A stretch of DNA of 64,000 nucleotides from Moniliella sp. 'wahieum' (taxonomy: Eukaryota; Basidiomycota; Moniliellomycetes; Moniliellales; Moniliellaceae): assembly GCA_003971905.1 (NCBI GenBank), contig RSEE01000036.1:1-64000 (forward strand), given 5' to 3'. Every line of letters begins with the position of its first letter. Position 1 is the first letter of the stretch. Of the stretch, positions 1-13,320 are shown in pieces. The notes beneath the pieces are model-generated. The model saw nothing but the letters and a program-made list of their open reading frames with translations. It was not told the origin of the DNA and did not search any database. The position numbers and the translations under genes were made by a program.

Positions 1-453
1 TTTTCCATTGGGTTCCGTGTACCGGTTCCATTTGGATGTTGAAGGTTTGTACATACATGTTGATCATACCAATTGAAGCACTTTTTTGTGGATTCCCGAG
101 AGATCCTTCCTCCTCCCTGCCCCCCTTCCTTCTTCCTGTTTCTTTCTCCTCCCCATCCCTTTCCACCCTTTCCATCTTTTTGCATCGCCTGCACACCGAG
201 ATCGGCACACGTGCCTCGCGAGATACCTGCGTTCTCTCCGCCCACCTTCCGGTCGTAGTGCTGCAGGCAAACCCTACTGCCAGTCCGCCAGTATCATACT
301 CAGTACATGAATGTGCGTGAGCGCGTGAGCCTAGTCTGCCCCCCCACCTCCGCCCGGCCCGCTCAAGAACCCTCCCGTTGGTCCTCAGGAGCTTGTTAGT
401 GGTACTGTTTTGACAAGTAGTGAGGGTGGCCGGTGAGAGTGAGGAGGGGGGCA

Positions 454-495
454 CTGGAACCTGGAACCTGGAACTTAGGACCTGGAACCTGGAAC
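454..495. repeat. 7-bp tandem repeat (CTGGAAC units)
   Basis: Runs of the heptamer CTGGAAC, one copy interrupted by TTAGGAC. It is one of several intergenic arrays in this window with a 7-bp period. Confidence 0.8.
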
Positions 496-762
496 AGACA
501 GGTTGTGTAGAGACTGTCAAGGTTCCTCATCGACCTCATGAGTCTCTCTCTATACTATAGCAGTATCTGGGCTGCGTTTCCCCCACCAAGGCAGTGGGTT
601 CCAATACTGTCTCCCCCTCCACCCCCAAATCCATGCCATACCATGCCTCTTCTCGTCTGTTGCGTGTACCTACAGCATGGCCGGTAGTTGAGACTCACCC
701 ATCCCGGCTCACTTCCGCCCACGACATGTGTCCTCGCCGTTTCCATCCTACTACCTGGGGTG

Positions 763-813
763 AACCTGGGCTAACATGGGGCTAACCTGGGGCTAACCTG
801 GGGCTAACCTGGG
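763..813. repeat. 11-bp tandem repeat (GGGGCTAACCT)
   Basis: Four near-identical copies of an 11-bp unit; the first carries CATG where the others carry CCTG. No gene is attached to it. Confidence 0.8.
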
Positions 814-1073
814 ACGAAACTGTGGCCAAACGGGGAGACGTACCCTCGTGACGGAGGGTAGTGGGGGGAGGAAGGACTAACGTGCAGAGGGAAGTTACAT
901 GAGCATAGAAAGGGACATGAAGGGGCGGGGGGGGGGGGGGCGTGAAAGTCTGGAAGAAGATGTCGATGATGGGGGAAGAGGCCATGAGGAGGGAGGGGGG
1001 GGGAAGTCGCAAGATGGGTAGGGTGGGGTGGTACACATGAGGCCTGATGGGAAGTGCGAGTGGAATGGGAATG

Positions 1074-1127
1074 AGAATGGGGATGGGGATGGGGATGGGA
1101 ATGGGAATGGGGATGGGAAATGGCAAG
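1074..1127. repeat. GGGGAT/GGGAAT hexamer repeat
   Basis: Imperfect (GGGNAT)n microsatellite. The Met-Gly or Ile-Pro rich frames that cross it are products of the repeat, not genes. Confidence 0.8.
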
Positions 1128-2289
1128 GAGGTAGGGAGAGTGAAGGGAAGGAACAAGGGCGAGGCGATCACAGACAAAACGCAAAACCGGGGAGGGACAA
1201 GAAGGAAAAGAAGAAAGGAAAGTACGAGTGCCAGGGAAGTCCGTTCCTCGTTGCATGCTGCACACTGGAGGATCATCTAATCATCGATCGAGATCGATCA
1301 AGTTGAAAGGAACCTAGAAAGACCGAGAGAAAGAAAAAAGGAAAGAGGGAGAAAGGCAGGAGGCATTTCATGCAGGATGGCAGATGCAGGATACAGGCTG
1401 GGGCCCACACAACGGAGGAGATACAGCCAGAGGCTCGCTGGTACGTAACTCGGCCGAGGTGATACCATCCCGCCCACCTTACCCATCCCATCCTCGTCCG
1501 CACGCCCCGACAATGCCCCGACAAATGCACCGACAAACGCCCCGACAAGCACAGGACACGGGAGACGGGAACGCGCGTCCTAGGGACCCGTGCCTTCCCC
1601 CCCACCCGCACAGAAAGGCACCACAAACGACACCAGGGCACCGGTTACAACTCGTGCTGCCACCCTTAGCCCGTACCCTACTAGGCGCAAGGCGCAAGGC
1701 GCAAGGGGCTTGGCGTACGCTTGCTTACATTTGCACCATATCGTACTCGGACCCCGATTCGTAAATTCCGACGCGGGCGAATCGTACCCATTCCCCATCC
1801 CAATCCCATTTCCAATCCCATTCCAGTGGCTGAGGACGGCGCAGTCCAATGAGCCGCACCAGAATCGGAGGTCCGTCAGTTACTCCCACTGGGTACCTGG
1901 GCCGGGCTGGGGCCGGAGCTAGGGCTGGGGTGGTATGACCGTGGTCGGTGTCGCCGTGACCAAGTTGGATCTGGTCGTGACCGTCGTTCGTCCTTCCGCC
2001 TCAGTTTCCGATGCCGAATGGACCGAGGCAGCGCGCGGCGAAAAGGAAAAAGGTCGATTAGGTTGACGTAACGCCCCGGTCCGAGACCAGGATCGGGACG
2101 GTCGGTTGGTTCCATTTGCCTACAACGCGTTAAACTCCCACCCCCTCCAGCTGTACACCAGCACCACCAGCGAGACAGCACCTGTAGCTGTACCTGTAGC
2201 TGTGTGGGTGCCTGCGCCGCCCGCTGCTGCGGAGCGGCCACGGTAAATCCGTCGAGGCTAACCGCCCGCTCGAAGGTCCCGACGACCAG

Positions 2290-5200
2290 CTAACGTCCAA
2301 CTTCGGTCCCCGGGACGTGTACCGCTTGCGAAGGTTGGATTGGCGTGCGCGATCGGCCTCGAGCGGGCTCGTCGCCGTCGCCGTCACCTTCACCTTCGCC
2401 TTCGCCTTCGCCTTCGTCGGTCCGGTCGCTTTCTCCCTGCTTCTCAGCTACCCTTTCCGTTCGACTTTGGCGGTTGGCGTTGGCGTCAGGTTCGGGTTCG
2501 GGTTCGGGTTCGGGGTCGGGTTCGGCTTTGGCGCCCGGGCGGGGTTGCGGTTGCGGTTGGGGCCACGTTCGACATTGGTTTCGCAAGAAGAGGGAACCAT
2601 TACTTGCGCCACCTGGATCGGAGACTGAGGTGGGCTGTCGTTCGGCCCCGCCGGGGGCAGGACAAGTAGCTGACATAGACTCTACACCCGACAAGTTCGG
2701 TACGTCTCGTATCAAGCTCAAGGTACTTGGACCAGCGGGAGACCTTGCATCATCCGAACACTTTGTATCCTCGGATCGGTGGCGACAAGGTCTCGCTTTT
2801 GCTTTCGCTCTCTCCTCCCCCTCCTCCTCCCGCTCGACTTCCCTTGCAACGGCGCAGGTACCGGAGCGAGGGGAGAAAGTGCAGGTTCAGAGTGCGTCGA
2901 GGGAGGTCCGCCGTTGCAGCTGCAGCTGCAGCTGCAGTAGATACGGATGATACGGATGAGACGGTTGATACGGGCACGACGAGCGGTGTTTGACGTGGTG
3001 CAACCAGCACGTATACGAGCCCGAGCGCGTTCCCGTTCCTTCGTTCCCGATCACGGTCCCGTTGCGATCCCCTTCGTTCTAGCGACGGAGCCGCGTCGTC
3101 GTGCAGCGGAACACGTTTGCCTCCTACGCTCGTCCATGCCTCCACGCTGCTTTTGCCCTCTTTGCCTTCTTTGCCTGGTTGGCCTGGTTTGCCTGGTTGA
3201 CCTTGTTTGCCTGGTTGGCCGTCTTTACCGGGGACCCTGGATGCAGACCCGTTGCAACCGCTTGCCCACGGGACTCGCAGGTGCCGCAGGCGTGCACCGA
3301 CAAAGTGCACCGACACGCGTGCGCGTGCGCGTCCTGCCCGCCACCAGAACCCAGACTACCCACACTACCCGTCTCCGCCCCTGCCCCTGCCCCTGCCCCT
3401 GCCCCTGTCCCCGCCGCCGGCGCCGACTCGGACTCGCGATGCGGCTGGGAAAAGGATCCTTGCCGCGCTCCCAGACTTGGGCGGGACCAACTCGGTTCAG
3501 GTTGCGGGGGGAAGTAGGATCCGGTCACTGCGGCCGCATCGCTGATTTGCGGTAGCGACGGCGAAGGTTGGCCGGAAGATACGTCAGAGGACACAGGAGG
3601 TGGGTAGAGTGGCGAACTGGGGATTCCATTCCCATTCCCATTCCCACTTCGACCTGGTGCGTCCCCGGATCCGCCGGCGTAGCCACCTGAACATGAACCT
3701 GGACCTGGACCTGGACCTGGACCTGGACCCAAACCGGACCTGAATGTGGGGCTGACCGTGGGCCTAGGGCTGGGTGAGGGGAGGGGAACGGCGAGGCAGC
3801 GACGAATGGGGATGCAGAGGAGGAAGGGCAAGGAGAATCGTCCAAGCCCAAGCCTAAGCCCGAGGTGGGTCGCACATTTTCCCGAACGGGAAAAGGGAGC
3901 GGGGACCGACCCGATACGTAACTTCCCGTATACGATGAGCCCATCCATGGCGTATGGGCCGAATGGGCATTGGCTGCACGCGGTTGCACGTGCGGCGGAG
4001 CAGCAGCGTACGACGATTGGGCCCAGGAAGACGTGCTTCGTCCCCCCCCACCCCGGGCCCCGCAAGGACAGAGGACGGAGAAGAGGATGCCAAGTTGCCC
4101 GGTAGGGGCGGGGGTGTGGGCGCGTCCAGCAGTCCAAACCGTGACATGACATACACTCTCCGCATGCGCTTTGCGCCCCAACCGGGGACGCGAAGACGTA
4201 GCACGCGCTCCAGGTCCAAGGTACAGCGCACGTTCCCGTTCGGACCGGTCTGCCGATCCTCGTGGACCAGGCCACCGCCCCGGTGACGAACCACCCGACG
4301 TGCCGCCCGGACCGCTCGGACCGGGAGGACGGTAGTCCGATTCACTCAGGACCGAGTCAGCTACCGATTCGGTATCGCTTGCTTCGGACGAGGTTACCCA
4401 CGTGGGTGGAGGCGGGGACCGAGCCCCGCGTAAATTGCCTTCAGAAAGGGACGAGTGCGCACCCAGTCCACCAGTACCTAGGTGCTGCGCCGGAGAAGGA
4501 TCGTACGGCCCAGACGGCGGGGTGGGAGGAGGGACCAAGCCAGGCGCCACGAGCGACGGGGGAAGATTCACGTCGGTAGTGGGGGAACTGGAGGGACAGG
4601 AAGAGAGCGGTGCACAGGTCGGTGACGATCCCAGTGCGGCCGGGCTTGGACTGAGCGTCTGCGTCTGCGTGTGTGTGTGCATGTGAGTGTGCGGCTGCGA
4701 CTGCGACGGGGGACCCGAGCCTGATGGAGTCAAGGTCGGCGTCGGAGTTTGTTCCCGGTTGGGGCCGGTGGGGAAATTGTCGCGGGGCAAACCACGCGCA
4801 TCGGCATTGGCGATCCGCAGACTGGTAGGTTGGTACCCAGTATGAGGATTGGTCTGTCCAAAAGCCATATTGACCGCGGCGGGCATCGGGTCGCCCTGCT
4901 CGGCAGCACGGTGGGACGCAGCGGCCCACCGCGCCTCGAGAAGCGCCAGGTCCATCTTAAGGTCTCGCAGTTCCGCCACCTCTTCTGCCGTCAAGTGCGC
5001 ATGGGTCGGACCGCCGTGCCGGTCGTACCGCTGGCCCGAGTGGGTCCAGCCTTCGACCGGCGCAGCGGCACTGAACCGAACCCGGGTCGGCGGACCGGCA
5101 CTGGCCGCACGTGGCGCCGAGGCAGAGGTAGAGGGGCTGCGACACGCACTGCGACTCCGCCCACCGAGACGCGGATCGGACGCGACGCTGATGAGTGTGT

Positions 5201-5575
5201 GGGCGGGACGGAGGGCGGTGCGGATGGGAGGCGTGCCCGGCGGGAGGCACGTGGATGGGGGGGGAGAGATGCAGCGCGTCCTCGTCTTCGTCGGCGGGGT
5301 CTTGTGGTTCGGGCTGGGGAGGGTCGGGGGCGGGATGAGGATCGGGGTCGGGGGAGGGATGCTCAGGCTGCTGGGGCTGCTGGGGGGGAGGTGGATGGCG
5401 GTCGGGGGAGGCGGGGGGGCGGGGAGGGCGTCTGCGTCTGCGGATGAGTCTGCGTCTGGAGCCTGTGCTGGGGTTGGTCTGGATCAGGCTCGTCCAGCTC
5501 GGAGACAGGCTCGAGGGCGTGTGGGGTATGTGCAGAGGCGTCGTGGGCGGCGCTGTCGCGCACGAGAAGGGCCAT
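2290..5575 (-). CDS. Hypothetical Pro/Ser/Gly-rich protein, frames broken
   Basis: I do not recognise this gene. The likely start is the ATG at 5573-5575 (MALLVRDSAAHD), followed by an acidic Pro/Gln-rich stretch, a short Glu/Leu/Ala-rich segment near 4,850-5,000 that could form a coiled coil (AEEVAELRDLKMDLALLEAR), and long Ser/Pro/Thr-rich low-complexity sequence with His-Thr repeats. Further down the best-looking frame carries Gly-Pro repeats, a stretch of PGKxGQ units near 3,160-3,240, and an acidic Glu-Pro/Glu-Gly tail ending near 2,290. No single frame spans the locus; plausible coding sequence jumps between all three minus frames, as in the conserved genes of this window. The 3' end and any introns are unresolved. 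A largely disordered, possibly regulatory or cell-surface protein is a guess from composition only. Confidence 0.35.
3688..3728. repeat. CTGGAC hexamer repeat
   Basis: About six copies of CTGGAC inside the hypothetical gene, giving Gly-Pro or Val-Gln dipeptide repeats depending on the frame. Confidence 0.75.
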
Positions 5576-7499
<1,924 letters not shown>

Positions 7500-8858
7500 A
7501 TGCCCACGGTCGAGGAGCTGCGGGCTGAGTTGCAGCAGAGAGGGTGCAGTACGTCCGGCAACAAGTTGGCGCTCAAGCAGCGGTACCACAAGGCGCGCAA
7601 GCCACTGCTGCCACTGCTGCCGCTGGTGGTGGTGGTGACTCTACTTTCTCATCTGCACCCTTTTCCGTTCCTGCTGTCTCTCCAACACCTGCCCGTGCTT
7701 GGGCTCCTGCCATTCATACCTTTCTTGTGGTCGATGTTGAAGCCACGTGTGAACGCGCAACGTCGTCGTTACGATACGACTACCCCAATGAAAGTGAGCC
7801 CTGACCCCCCCCCCCCCCCCCCATCTGCGCGACTTTCCGTATGATAGTTTGTCTGTTTGTTTGCTTGTTCGACACAGGCGGGCTGACAGAATAGTGGTGC
7901 AGTCATTGAACTGCCCATCATCGCACTTGGCTGGAACGAACAGAGGAAGCAATACTACGAAACGAGTCGGTTCCATCGGTTTGTCAAGCCCGTCTGGCGT
8001 CCCCGACTGAGCCAATTTTGTCGTGATTTAACGGGGATCGAGCAGGCCACAGTGGACCAAGCTGAACCTTGGCCTGTGGTCTTGTCCATACATTTGATTG
8101 GCTTGCGCACCACCACTTCCTCCTCCCACGAGACAAAGCTGACGATCCAACCAGTACCGCTTGGCTCCGGGCGTGTGCTGGGTCACACATGGACCCTATG
8201 ACTTGGCTGACTTTGCTCCCAAGGCCTCTTGGTTGTCGGCCACGGCGAGCGGAAACCATACAGATACCGATACCGATGCGAGCGCAGCAAGCCGGCTTGG
8301 GACAAGGGCCCAGCGTGGGATCTGCCCGCTATGGCTGACTGGACCGGTACTGGATGTACGCAAGGCATTTATTCTCATGACGCGCCTAGCGGGCCCGGGG
8401 GGGGGACTGGACGCCCCGCGCACCCATGGCAACAAAGCACGCAAAGACGTGACGATCTCTGGCATGCTAGCTCAATTTGGCCTTGAGTTCGACGGACGTG
8501 CTCACTCGGGCTTGGACGACGCACATAACATCGCCCGTGTCGTGGTGCAGATGGGGATGTATGTGCGCGATGGACGTGCAGAGCAAACAGAGCGGACTGA
8601 GCGGACTGAGCGGACAGAGCGATGGGGACCGAGGACGAACCAACGACCATCGACTCGCTTACCCTCGCCCTACAGCACACCCAGTTGCACGCGTCATCAG
8701 CCACCCGAAAGCCCGGATGCTTGCCGCCGCTCAACGTGCCTCCCGACGTGGGGTGCGTCGTGCTCCAGCCCAATGCGCACGGGTACAGGCGCAAACGCCA
8801 TGCGTGGATGGGCCGACGACCGGGCGAGGTGGTGTGGCGCGAGCGGGCCGAGGTGTAA
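7500..8858 (+). CDS. ERI1: ERI1-like 3'-5' exonuclease with SAP domain
   Basis: A DEDDh-family 3'-5' exonuclease. ERI1 relatives trim histone mRNA, 5.8S rRNA or small interfering RNAs. The ATG at 7500 opens a SAP nucleic-acid-binding domain (PTVEELRAELQQRGCSTSG). An Ala/Gly/Ser linker follows, then the exonuclease: FLVVDVEATCE (catalytic D and E), the family signature YPNE-IIELPIIALGW created by splicing the intron at 7794-7902, LSQFCRDLTGIEQATVDQA, THGPYDLADF (second D), VRKAF, and HSGLDDAHNIARV with the last catalytic His and Asp. A Thr-Glu-Arg repeat and a basic tail follow, with the probable stop at 8856-8858. At least four frame changes are needed: in the SAP-linker join, near 8,085, near 8,170, and after the repeat; another is likely near 8,330. 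Domain order matches ERI1 rather than the SAP-less ERI2/ERI3 types. Confidence 0.88.
7794..7902 (+). other. Intron of the ERI1-like gene
   Basis: Begins GTGAGC and ends GCAG. Splicing joins ...YPNE(A) to (TC)ATTGAACTG and recreates the conserved NEIIELP motif. It contains an 18-base C run at 7805-7822. Confidence 0.85.
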
Positions 8859-9114
8859 AAATCATCCGAATCTGAGATCTGAATTCTGAATCCTCGCCCA
8901 CCTTAAGGGGAAATGAAATATTGATCAGCGAGGATGCACTGCGGGTTGCAGTAGTGTTGCAGTCCCAGGGGATGTGTGTGATGTATAAGCCATGCGCAGT
9001 TCCAGCCACACGCACGTTTCCTTCACCGCTGCTTCTCCCTCTGCTTCTCCTTTTCCTTCTCCTCATCCTCCACCTCCAGCTGCTTCTCCTCCATCCCCTC
9101 CGCCACATCGCCCC

Positions 9115-10443
9115 ATGCGCGGCTTCACCAAGGCCATTGCGCGTACCCCGTACATGATCACCTCCACCTTTTCCAACGAGCCCAAGCCCTCCGACGTGGA
9201 ATACGATGAGCTGGCCAGCCGGTTTGACACGATCGAGGGCTCGGCCCTCCGACTGCGCAGAGACGCCGCCTCGTTCCTTACTTCGCTCCAGGCTATGCTC
9301 TCTTCCGCAGCTCAGTTGGGCGCCTACATGGACTCGGCCTCCGCCCCGCTCGGGACCGAGGGTGCCCAAGGCGCAACCACCACCGATCCAAATCCCGATT
9401 CAGATTCAGGTCCAAATCCAAATTCAGATTCAGATTCAGATCGAAATCCAAATCCCGTTCCCGACCTGAGTGGCCGTCGCCCCAAGCTGAACCTCAGCCA
9501 CGTGCGGGAGTACCGTACGTTCGTCACGGATCTCACTGAGGCGCTGACGCCGCGAAATGGAGGTGCTGGAAACGCAAGTGATCCCCCCCTTCGTGACCTG
9601 AAAGCGATCGTACAGATGATCCGCAAACATGTTACCAAACGGAACCACAAGCTGGTGGATTTAGAACGTCGCACAGCCTCCTACCTCGCGCTGAAGAACA
9701 ACCGTCCAAATCGTCCCGTGACGAATCGAACCTGATCAAAGCGCAGCAGGAGTACTACATAGCCAAAGAGGACTACAAGTACTTTACCACCGTTCTCAAG
9801 ACAGTTGCCTACGTTTTTGCGCTTGGCACACAACTTATGCAACCGCTTTGGTCCACTCTATATTTCCTCCAACTCAACTTGTTTTTACCTCTCCTTCAAG
9901 CACTTTGAACGCTTTGCCTTTGCCCAGCACAAGACCCAGGTTCGGTCCAACGCCTACGATCAGGTCGGAGTATACCGCAGCCTTGGGCCAGGTCGCAAAG
10001 CAGATCGACGCTCTGACTCTACATCGCCCCCCCCCTCTTCCGCCCGCATCCTCGAAGCGGCCGGACGTGCGGGCACGAACCTTCCTGATCACCCTGACCC
10101 GGATCCCGCCCGGATCGTCCGTGCTGGAACCGCAGCTATCACCCGCAACAGAGGTGGCGGAGGAGAAACAAGACAAACAGACACAGGAAAGAAAGACGAG
10201 AAAAAGACCGGACCTGGAATTGGAACGGGAAGTGGAAGTGGAATTGGAAGAAGACTTGCCAGCGTACGTGATGCCCTATGACTTTACCGCCCAGACGGAC
10301 GGAGACCTTTCCTTTGTGGCGGGCGACAAGATCCTGCTCGTCTCCCGTACCGAGTCCCGAGACGATTGGTGGACAGGAAAGTGCATGGCGTACAGGGCGT
10401 CTTCCCCGGTACCTACACCAGCGATCCGGATCCTGATCCTTGA
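9115..10443 (+). CDS. RVS167: Rvs167/amphiphysin-like BAR-SH3 protein
   Basis: A membrane-bending adaptor of endocytosis and the cortical actin cytoskeleton. The ATG at 9115 gives MRGFTKAIARTPYMITS, the typical N-terminal amphipathic helix of fungal Rvs167/Hob1 proteins. A BAR domain follows: DVEYDELASRFDTIEG, LRRDAASFLTSLQAML, VREYRTFVTDLTEAL, IRKHVTKRNHKLVDLERR, then SNLIKAQQEYYIAKEDY and QLMQPLWSTLYFLQLNLF. An Asp/Asn/Ser-rich insert near 9,390-9,470 interrupts it. A charged linker leads to a C-terminal SH3 domain (AYVMPYDFTAQTDGDLSFVAGD, DDWWTGK, GVFPGTYT) ending with TGA at 10441-10443. Frame changes near 9,700, around 9,800-9,900 and near 10,380 (a G missing after WWTGK) separate blocks that belong together. 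A heterodimer with an Rvs161-type BAR protein is expected from the family; none is seen here. Confidence 0.9.
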
Positions 10444-11135
10444 TAAGCGAGGAGAGGACGTCAAGATCCTCACCCTGACAAGAGAGGAGAGGAGAACGAA
10501 ATACATTGGCGTAGCGGCGCTCGTCTTGCTCGTCTTGCTCGTCTTGCTCGTTTATGCGACTGGTTCAAGTTCAATATGTTCGATTCGATGTTGCCATGTA
10601 CGGAACTCGGGTGCCGACGTCCTCTTGAATTCCCCTTCCGGATAGTCAGTAGGAAGGAGGGTAGGTAAACGGTAGGCGGTACGCGGTACACGCTAAGCGG
10701 TAAGTGGTAAGTGGTTAACACCAGTCTCCCAAACCAGTGGTGGACGGGATGAAATGCGAGCACAAAAGGATATATATCTTGTTGTCGTAGCGCGTAGTGG
10801 GAGATCCTTCCGGTCGTTTCGACCATTGATCATTTCGATCATTGACCATCTATCCTTGCCAATCCTTAGGGTTTCGAAGGAACAAACGCATCCTGACGCT
10901 GAGCTGCATCGCTGTGGCTGTCGTGGCCATGGTTCAGGTAAAGCGTTTCGGGGATCGGGATCGGGGGTCGATTATCGATTATCGGTTCGGCGGCAGACTC
11001 TCCTCTCCTTTCCGCCCCTAGGCTAGCTCGGTCACAACCGTCGCATGTCACGCCACTCACCAAAGGCCCTCTGTCAGAGTCACAATGTCGCTCAGCCACA
11101 AACCACAGAACCATAGAACCACAGGCTCATAGGAT

Positions 11136-11233
11136 CCCACGTCCCACGTCCCACGTCCACGTCCCACGTCCCACGTCCCACGTCCCACGTCTCACGTCCC
11201 ATGTCTCATGTCCCATGTCCCATGTCCCATGTG
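11136..11233. repeat. 7-bp satellite, CCCACGT grading into CCCATGT
   Basis: About fourteen copies of a heptamer. The left copies read CCCACGT (one is shortened); the right copies read CCCATGT or CTCATGT. The change is a C-to-T transition at the CpG of the unit. Confidence 0.9.
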
Positions 11234-11420
11234 ACATACCACCACGGTGCGCAAACCCAAGGACGATCCCGCACGAAACACAAAACGAGCCCAAGTACGA
11301 GCCCAAGTACGAGCCTAAGACTATCCTCCTCCCCCCCGTCCCTTGCCTCGCTTGGTCCCACGTCGCCGTTCCTGCGCTCCACGTCGGCTCGGGGTGGCGG
11401 ACCAACAGGATCCCAAGGTC

Positions 11421-11537
11421 CTAGAGCTTAGAACCTAGAGCTTAGAACCTAGGGCCAAAAGCCTTGAACCTAGAGCCTAGAGCTAGAGCTTAAAGAGTAG
11501 AGCGTACAGCATAGAGCGTAGAGCGTAGAACCTAGAG
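11421..11537. repeat. Degenerate TAGAGCTTAGAACC tandem repeat
   Basis: Imperfect copies of TAGAGCTTAGAACC and the shorter TAGAGCG. No gene is associated. Confidence 0.75.
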
Positions 11538-11828
11538 GCCCAAGATGCGCATCTGGTGGCTGATGAAGTTGTTCGGCCAGGTGAAAGGAACGGTGCAAGG
11601 GCGAACTTAACCCCTCCGGTACCGCCCTTGGTTGGTCATGACCGTCACCCACGGTGCCACTTCCGTAGGCTATTACGACCTGGTCCCGACCGAGCCTCAG
11701 CCCTGACCCACCACCACCTTTTTCTCCTCCTCCTCCTTCGTATTCTTCTCCATCGCATTGTCCTTCGTGTGGTTCTCCGTGTGGTTCTCCATGTGCGTCT
11801 TAGTGTTCTTATTCATGTGCGTCTTGTT

Positions 11829-13320
11829 CTACTCCACCACGTCACCCCTCTCCTCTTGCTCGTCTTGCGCGTCTCTCCTCCTCCTCCTCAAACGCACGCA
11901 ACAACACCATCTCCTCCTGCTGGCCTTCGACACTGGTGCGGAGCCAGGTACGTTGCACCGCATCGAACCGCATGCCTTCCTGTGGCACAGGATCCGTGGG
12001 CGGGATGAGCGTCGGACGAACACGCGCGTCTCGACGGCGCGCATGATTGCTCCGTGTGCATTCTGCGCTAGCTTCAGGCTTAACCCCACGGCCAAGGGTA
12101 AGCGGACGCGGAAGTGTACGGGAAAGGGGAGAGGGAAGCGTAGGAGGAAGCGTAGGAGGAAGTGTACGGGGAAGCGTCCGGGAAAGCGTCCGCGGAACGG
12201 TAGGGGAAGGGTAGGGGGAAGGGTATGGGCTGGATGGGTAGGATAATGGGCATGCGCAACCGACCCACCGGCGCTGCTACCACGTCGGGCCACATCGGCA
12301 AAACTCCGCATCCCACGTATGTCCTGGGAGCGGTAGCTGGAGGGTCGTGTCGCGTGGAAAGGGACGTTGGAGTTGCAGTTGGAGCTGGAGTTGGAGTTAG
12401 ACTTGCAGTAGGGGCAAGGGCAGCAGGCCCAAGCGGCGGATCCGATGCGGAGGGGGAGAACGTAACGTAGTACGAGTAGAACAAACGGAAGGAGAAGGAC
12501 ATGCTCGACGGTGGTTGGAGCCTCCTATTCGCCCTGAAAAGTTTCCGGGCAGCGAAGGCGAGTGCCGCAACGTCCCCGCTGCCTTGGGTGCAGCTGTTGG
12601 TGCTGGGCGCTGGTGTGTGGGCGTGGGCTTGGGATGAGACTGGAACTGGGCTGCAACAGCGGCGTAGGAGGGCCGGCGGACCAGGGTGCTGCCAACGGAT
12701 GAGGCAGCGCGCGATGGGGAAGGGGGTATCGAAGGGCTCCGGTGCCCGTGTGGGCGAGGCAGAGACGAGGAAAATGCCGTGTGGGAGGCTTGTACGATGG
12801 GTAAGGGTAAGGGTAAGGGTCGGGCGGGGTCAGGTCTGGGCGGGCAGGAGGAACGAGGGATGGAGAGGTCGGCGCGGGGGGGGCAAAGAGACGTGCGAGC
12901 GACGGAGGCGCGGGGGGCAGGCGTGGGGCAAGCTGCCGGCCACTGGCGGTCGCTGGGGCGGCGCGGACGGCTACGGCGCAGGGGGAAAAGCTCGGGCCAG
13001 AGAATGTGGGCGCGGCGGAAGAGGTCAAGACCGCCAGGGCGGTCGTCGGCGTCCACTCCACACCGTCTTCCAGCTGCAAGGCGTCCGCGCCGTCGTCCCA
13101 GCCGCTGCGGTCGGGGTCGGAGGAGCAGTCGGGATGGGGCAGGGCGCGGCTGAGGGAGGTGCCGGTGATGGAGGCGGAGGAGGGGCGGAGGCGGGCATGG
13201 GCAAGGCCAGGGCGGTGGCAAGGCAACGAAGGCAACGGCAAAGGCAAAGCCCCACCAGAGGCTGCTGCCGCGCGCTTGGCCTCCCGCCGGCGCCACCGAG
13301 CATAGGCGTGGGTACTTCAT
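11829..13320 (-). CDS. Possible Pro/Ser-rich hypothetical protein
   Basis: I do not recognise this gene and it may not be one. A minus-strand ATG occurs at 13318-13320 and another at 13301-13303. The most protein-like pieces, in order, are an acidic stretch near 13,050-13,150 (DDGADALQLEDGVEW), a Ser/Pro-rich stretch near 12,600-12,750 (VRRPSYAAVAAQF), and MRSFADVARRGSSAGG near 12,290. They lie in different frames. Much of the remainder is Pro/Arg-rich sequence open in several frames because of high GC, so the length of open frame is not itself evidence. A telomere-like GGGTAA run near 12,800 is only a Pro-Leu dipeptide repeat here. Confidence 0.25.

Larger units (their letters stand above)
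1..2289. other. GC-rich stretch without a recognised gene
   Basis: I see no credible coding region here. Reading frames are short and overlap on both strands, and most of their content comes from simple repeats and poly-G or poly-purine tracts, including a 14-base G run at 927-940. Short tandem arrays are listed separately. Minus-strand frames between about 1,876 and 2,393 could be a continuation of the Pro/Ser-rich gene that follows, but nothing in them is distinctive. Confidence 0.5.
10444..11828. other. Intergenic, repeat-rich region
   Basis: About 1.4 kb with no supported gene. It contains two clear tandem arrays, listed separately, and a (GGTA)-rich patch near 10,665-10,715. Short plus-strand frames near 11,556-12,008 overlap the weak minus-strand gene and are not convincing. 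Confidence 0.5.

Noticed and set aside
3124-4275. Minus-strand 383-codon frame as an independent gene
   Set aside because: It overlaps the 489-codon frame of the same locus; different parts of each look coding, so one gene with frame breaks is more likely than two overlapping genes.
11136-11233. CRISPR-like array
   Set aside because: Units are 7 bases with no spacers; eukaryotic context.
12800-12830. GGGTAAGGGTAAGGGTAAGG, telomere-like
   Set aside because: The unit GGGTAA is not a permutation of TTAGGG; it lies inside a Pro/Leu-rich region and is only three to four copies.
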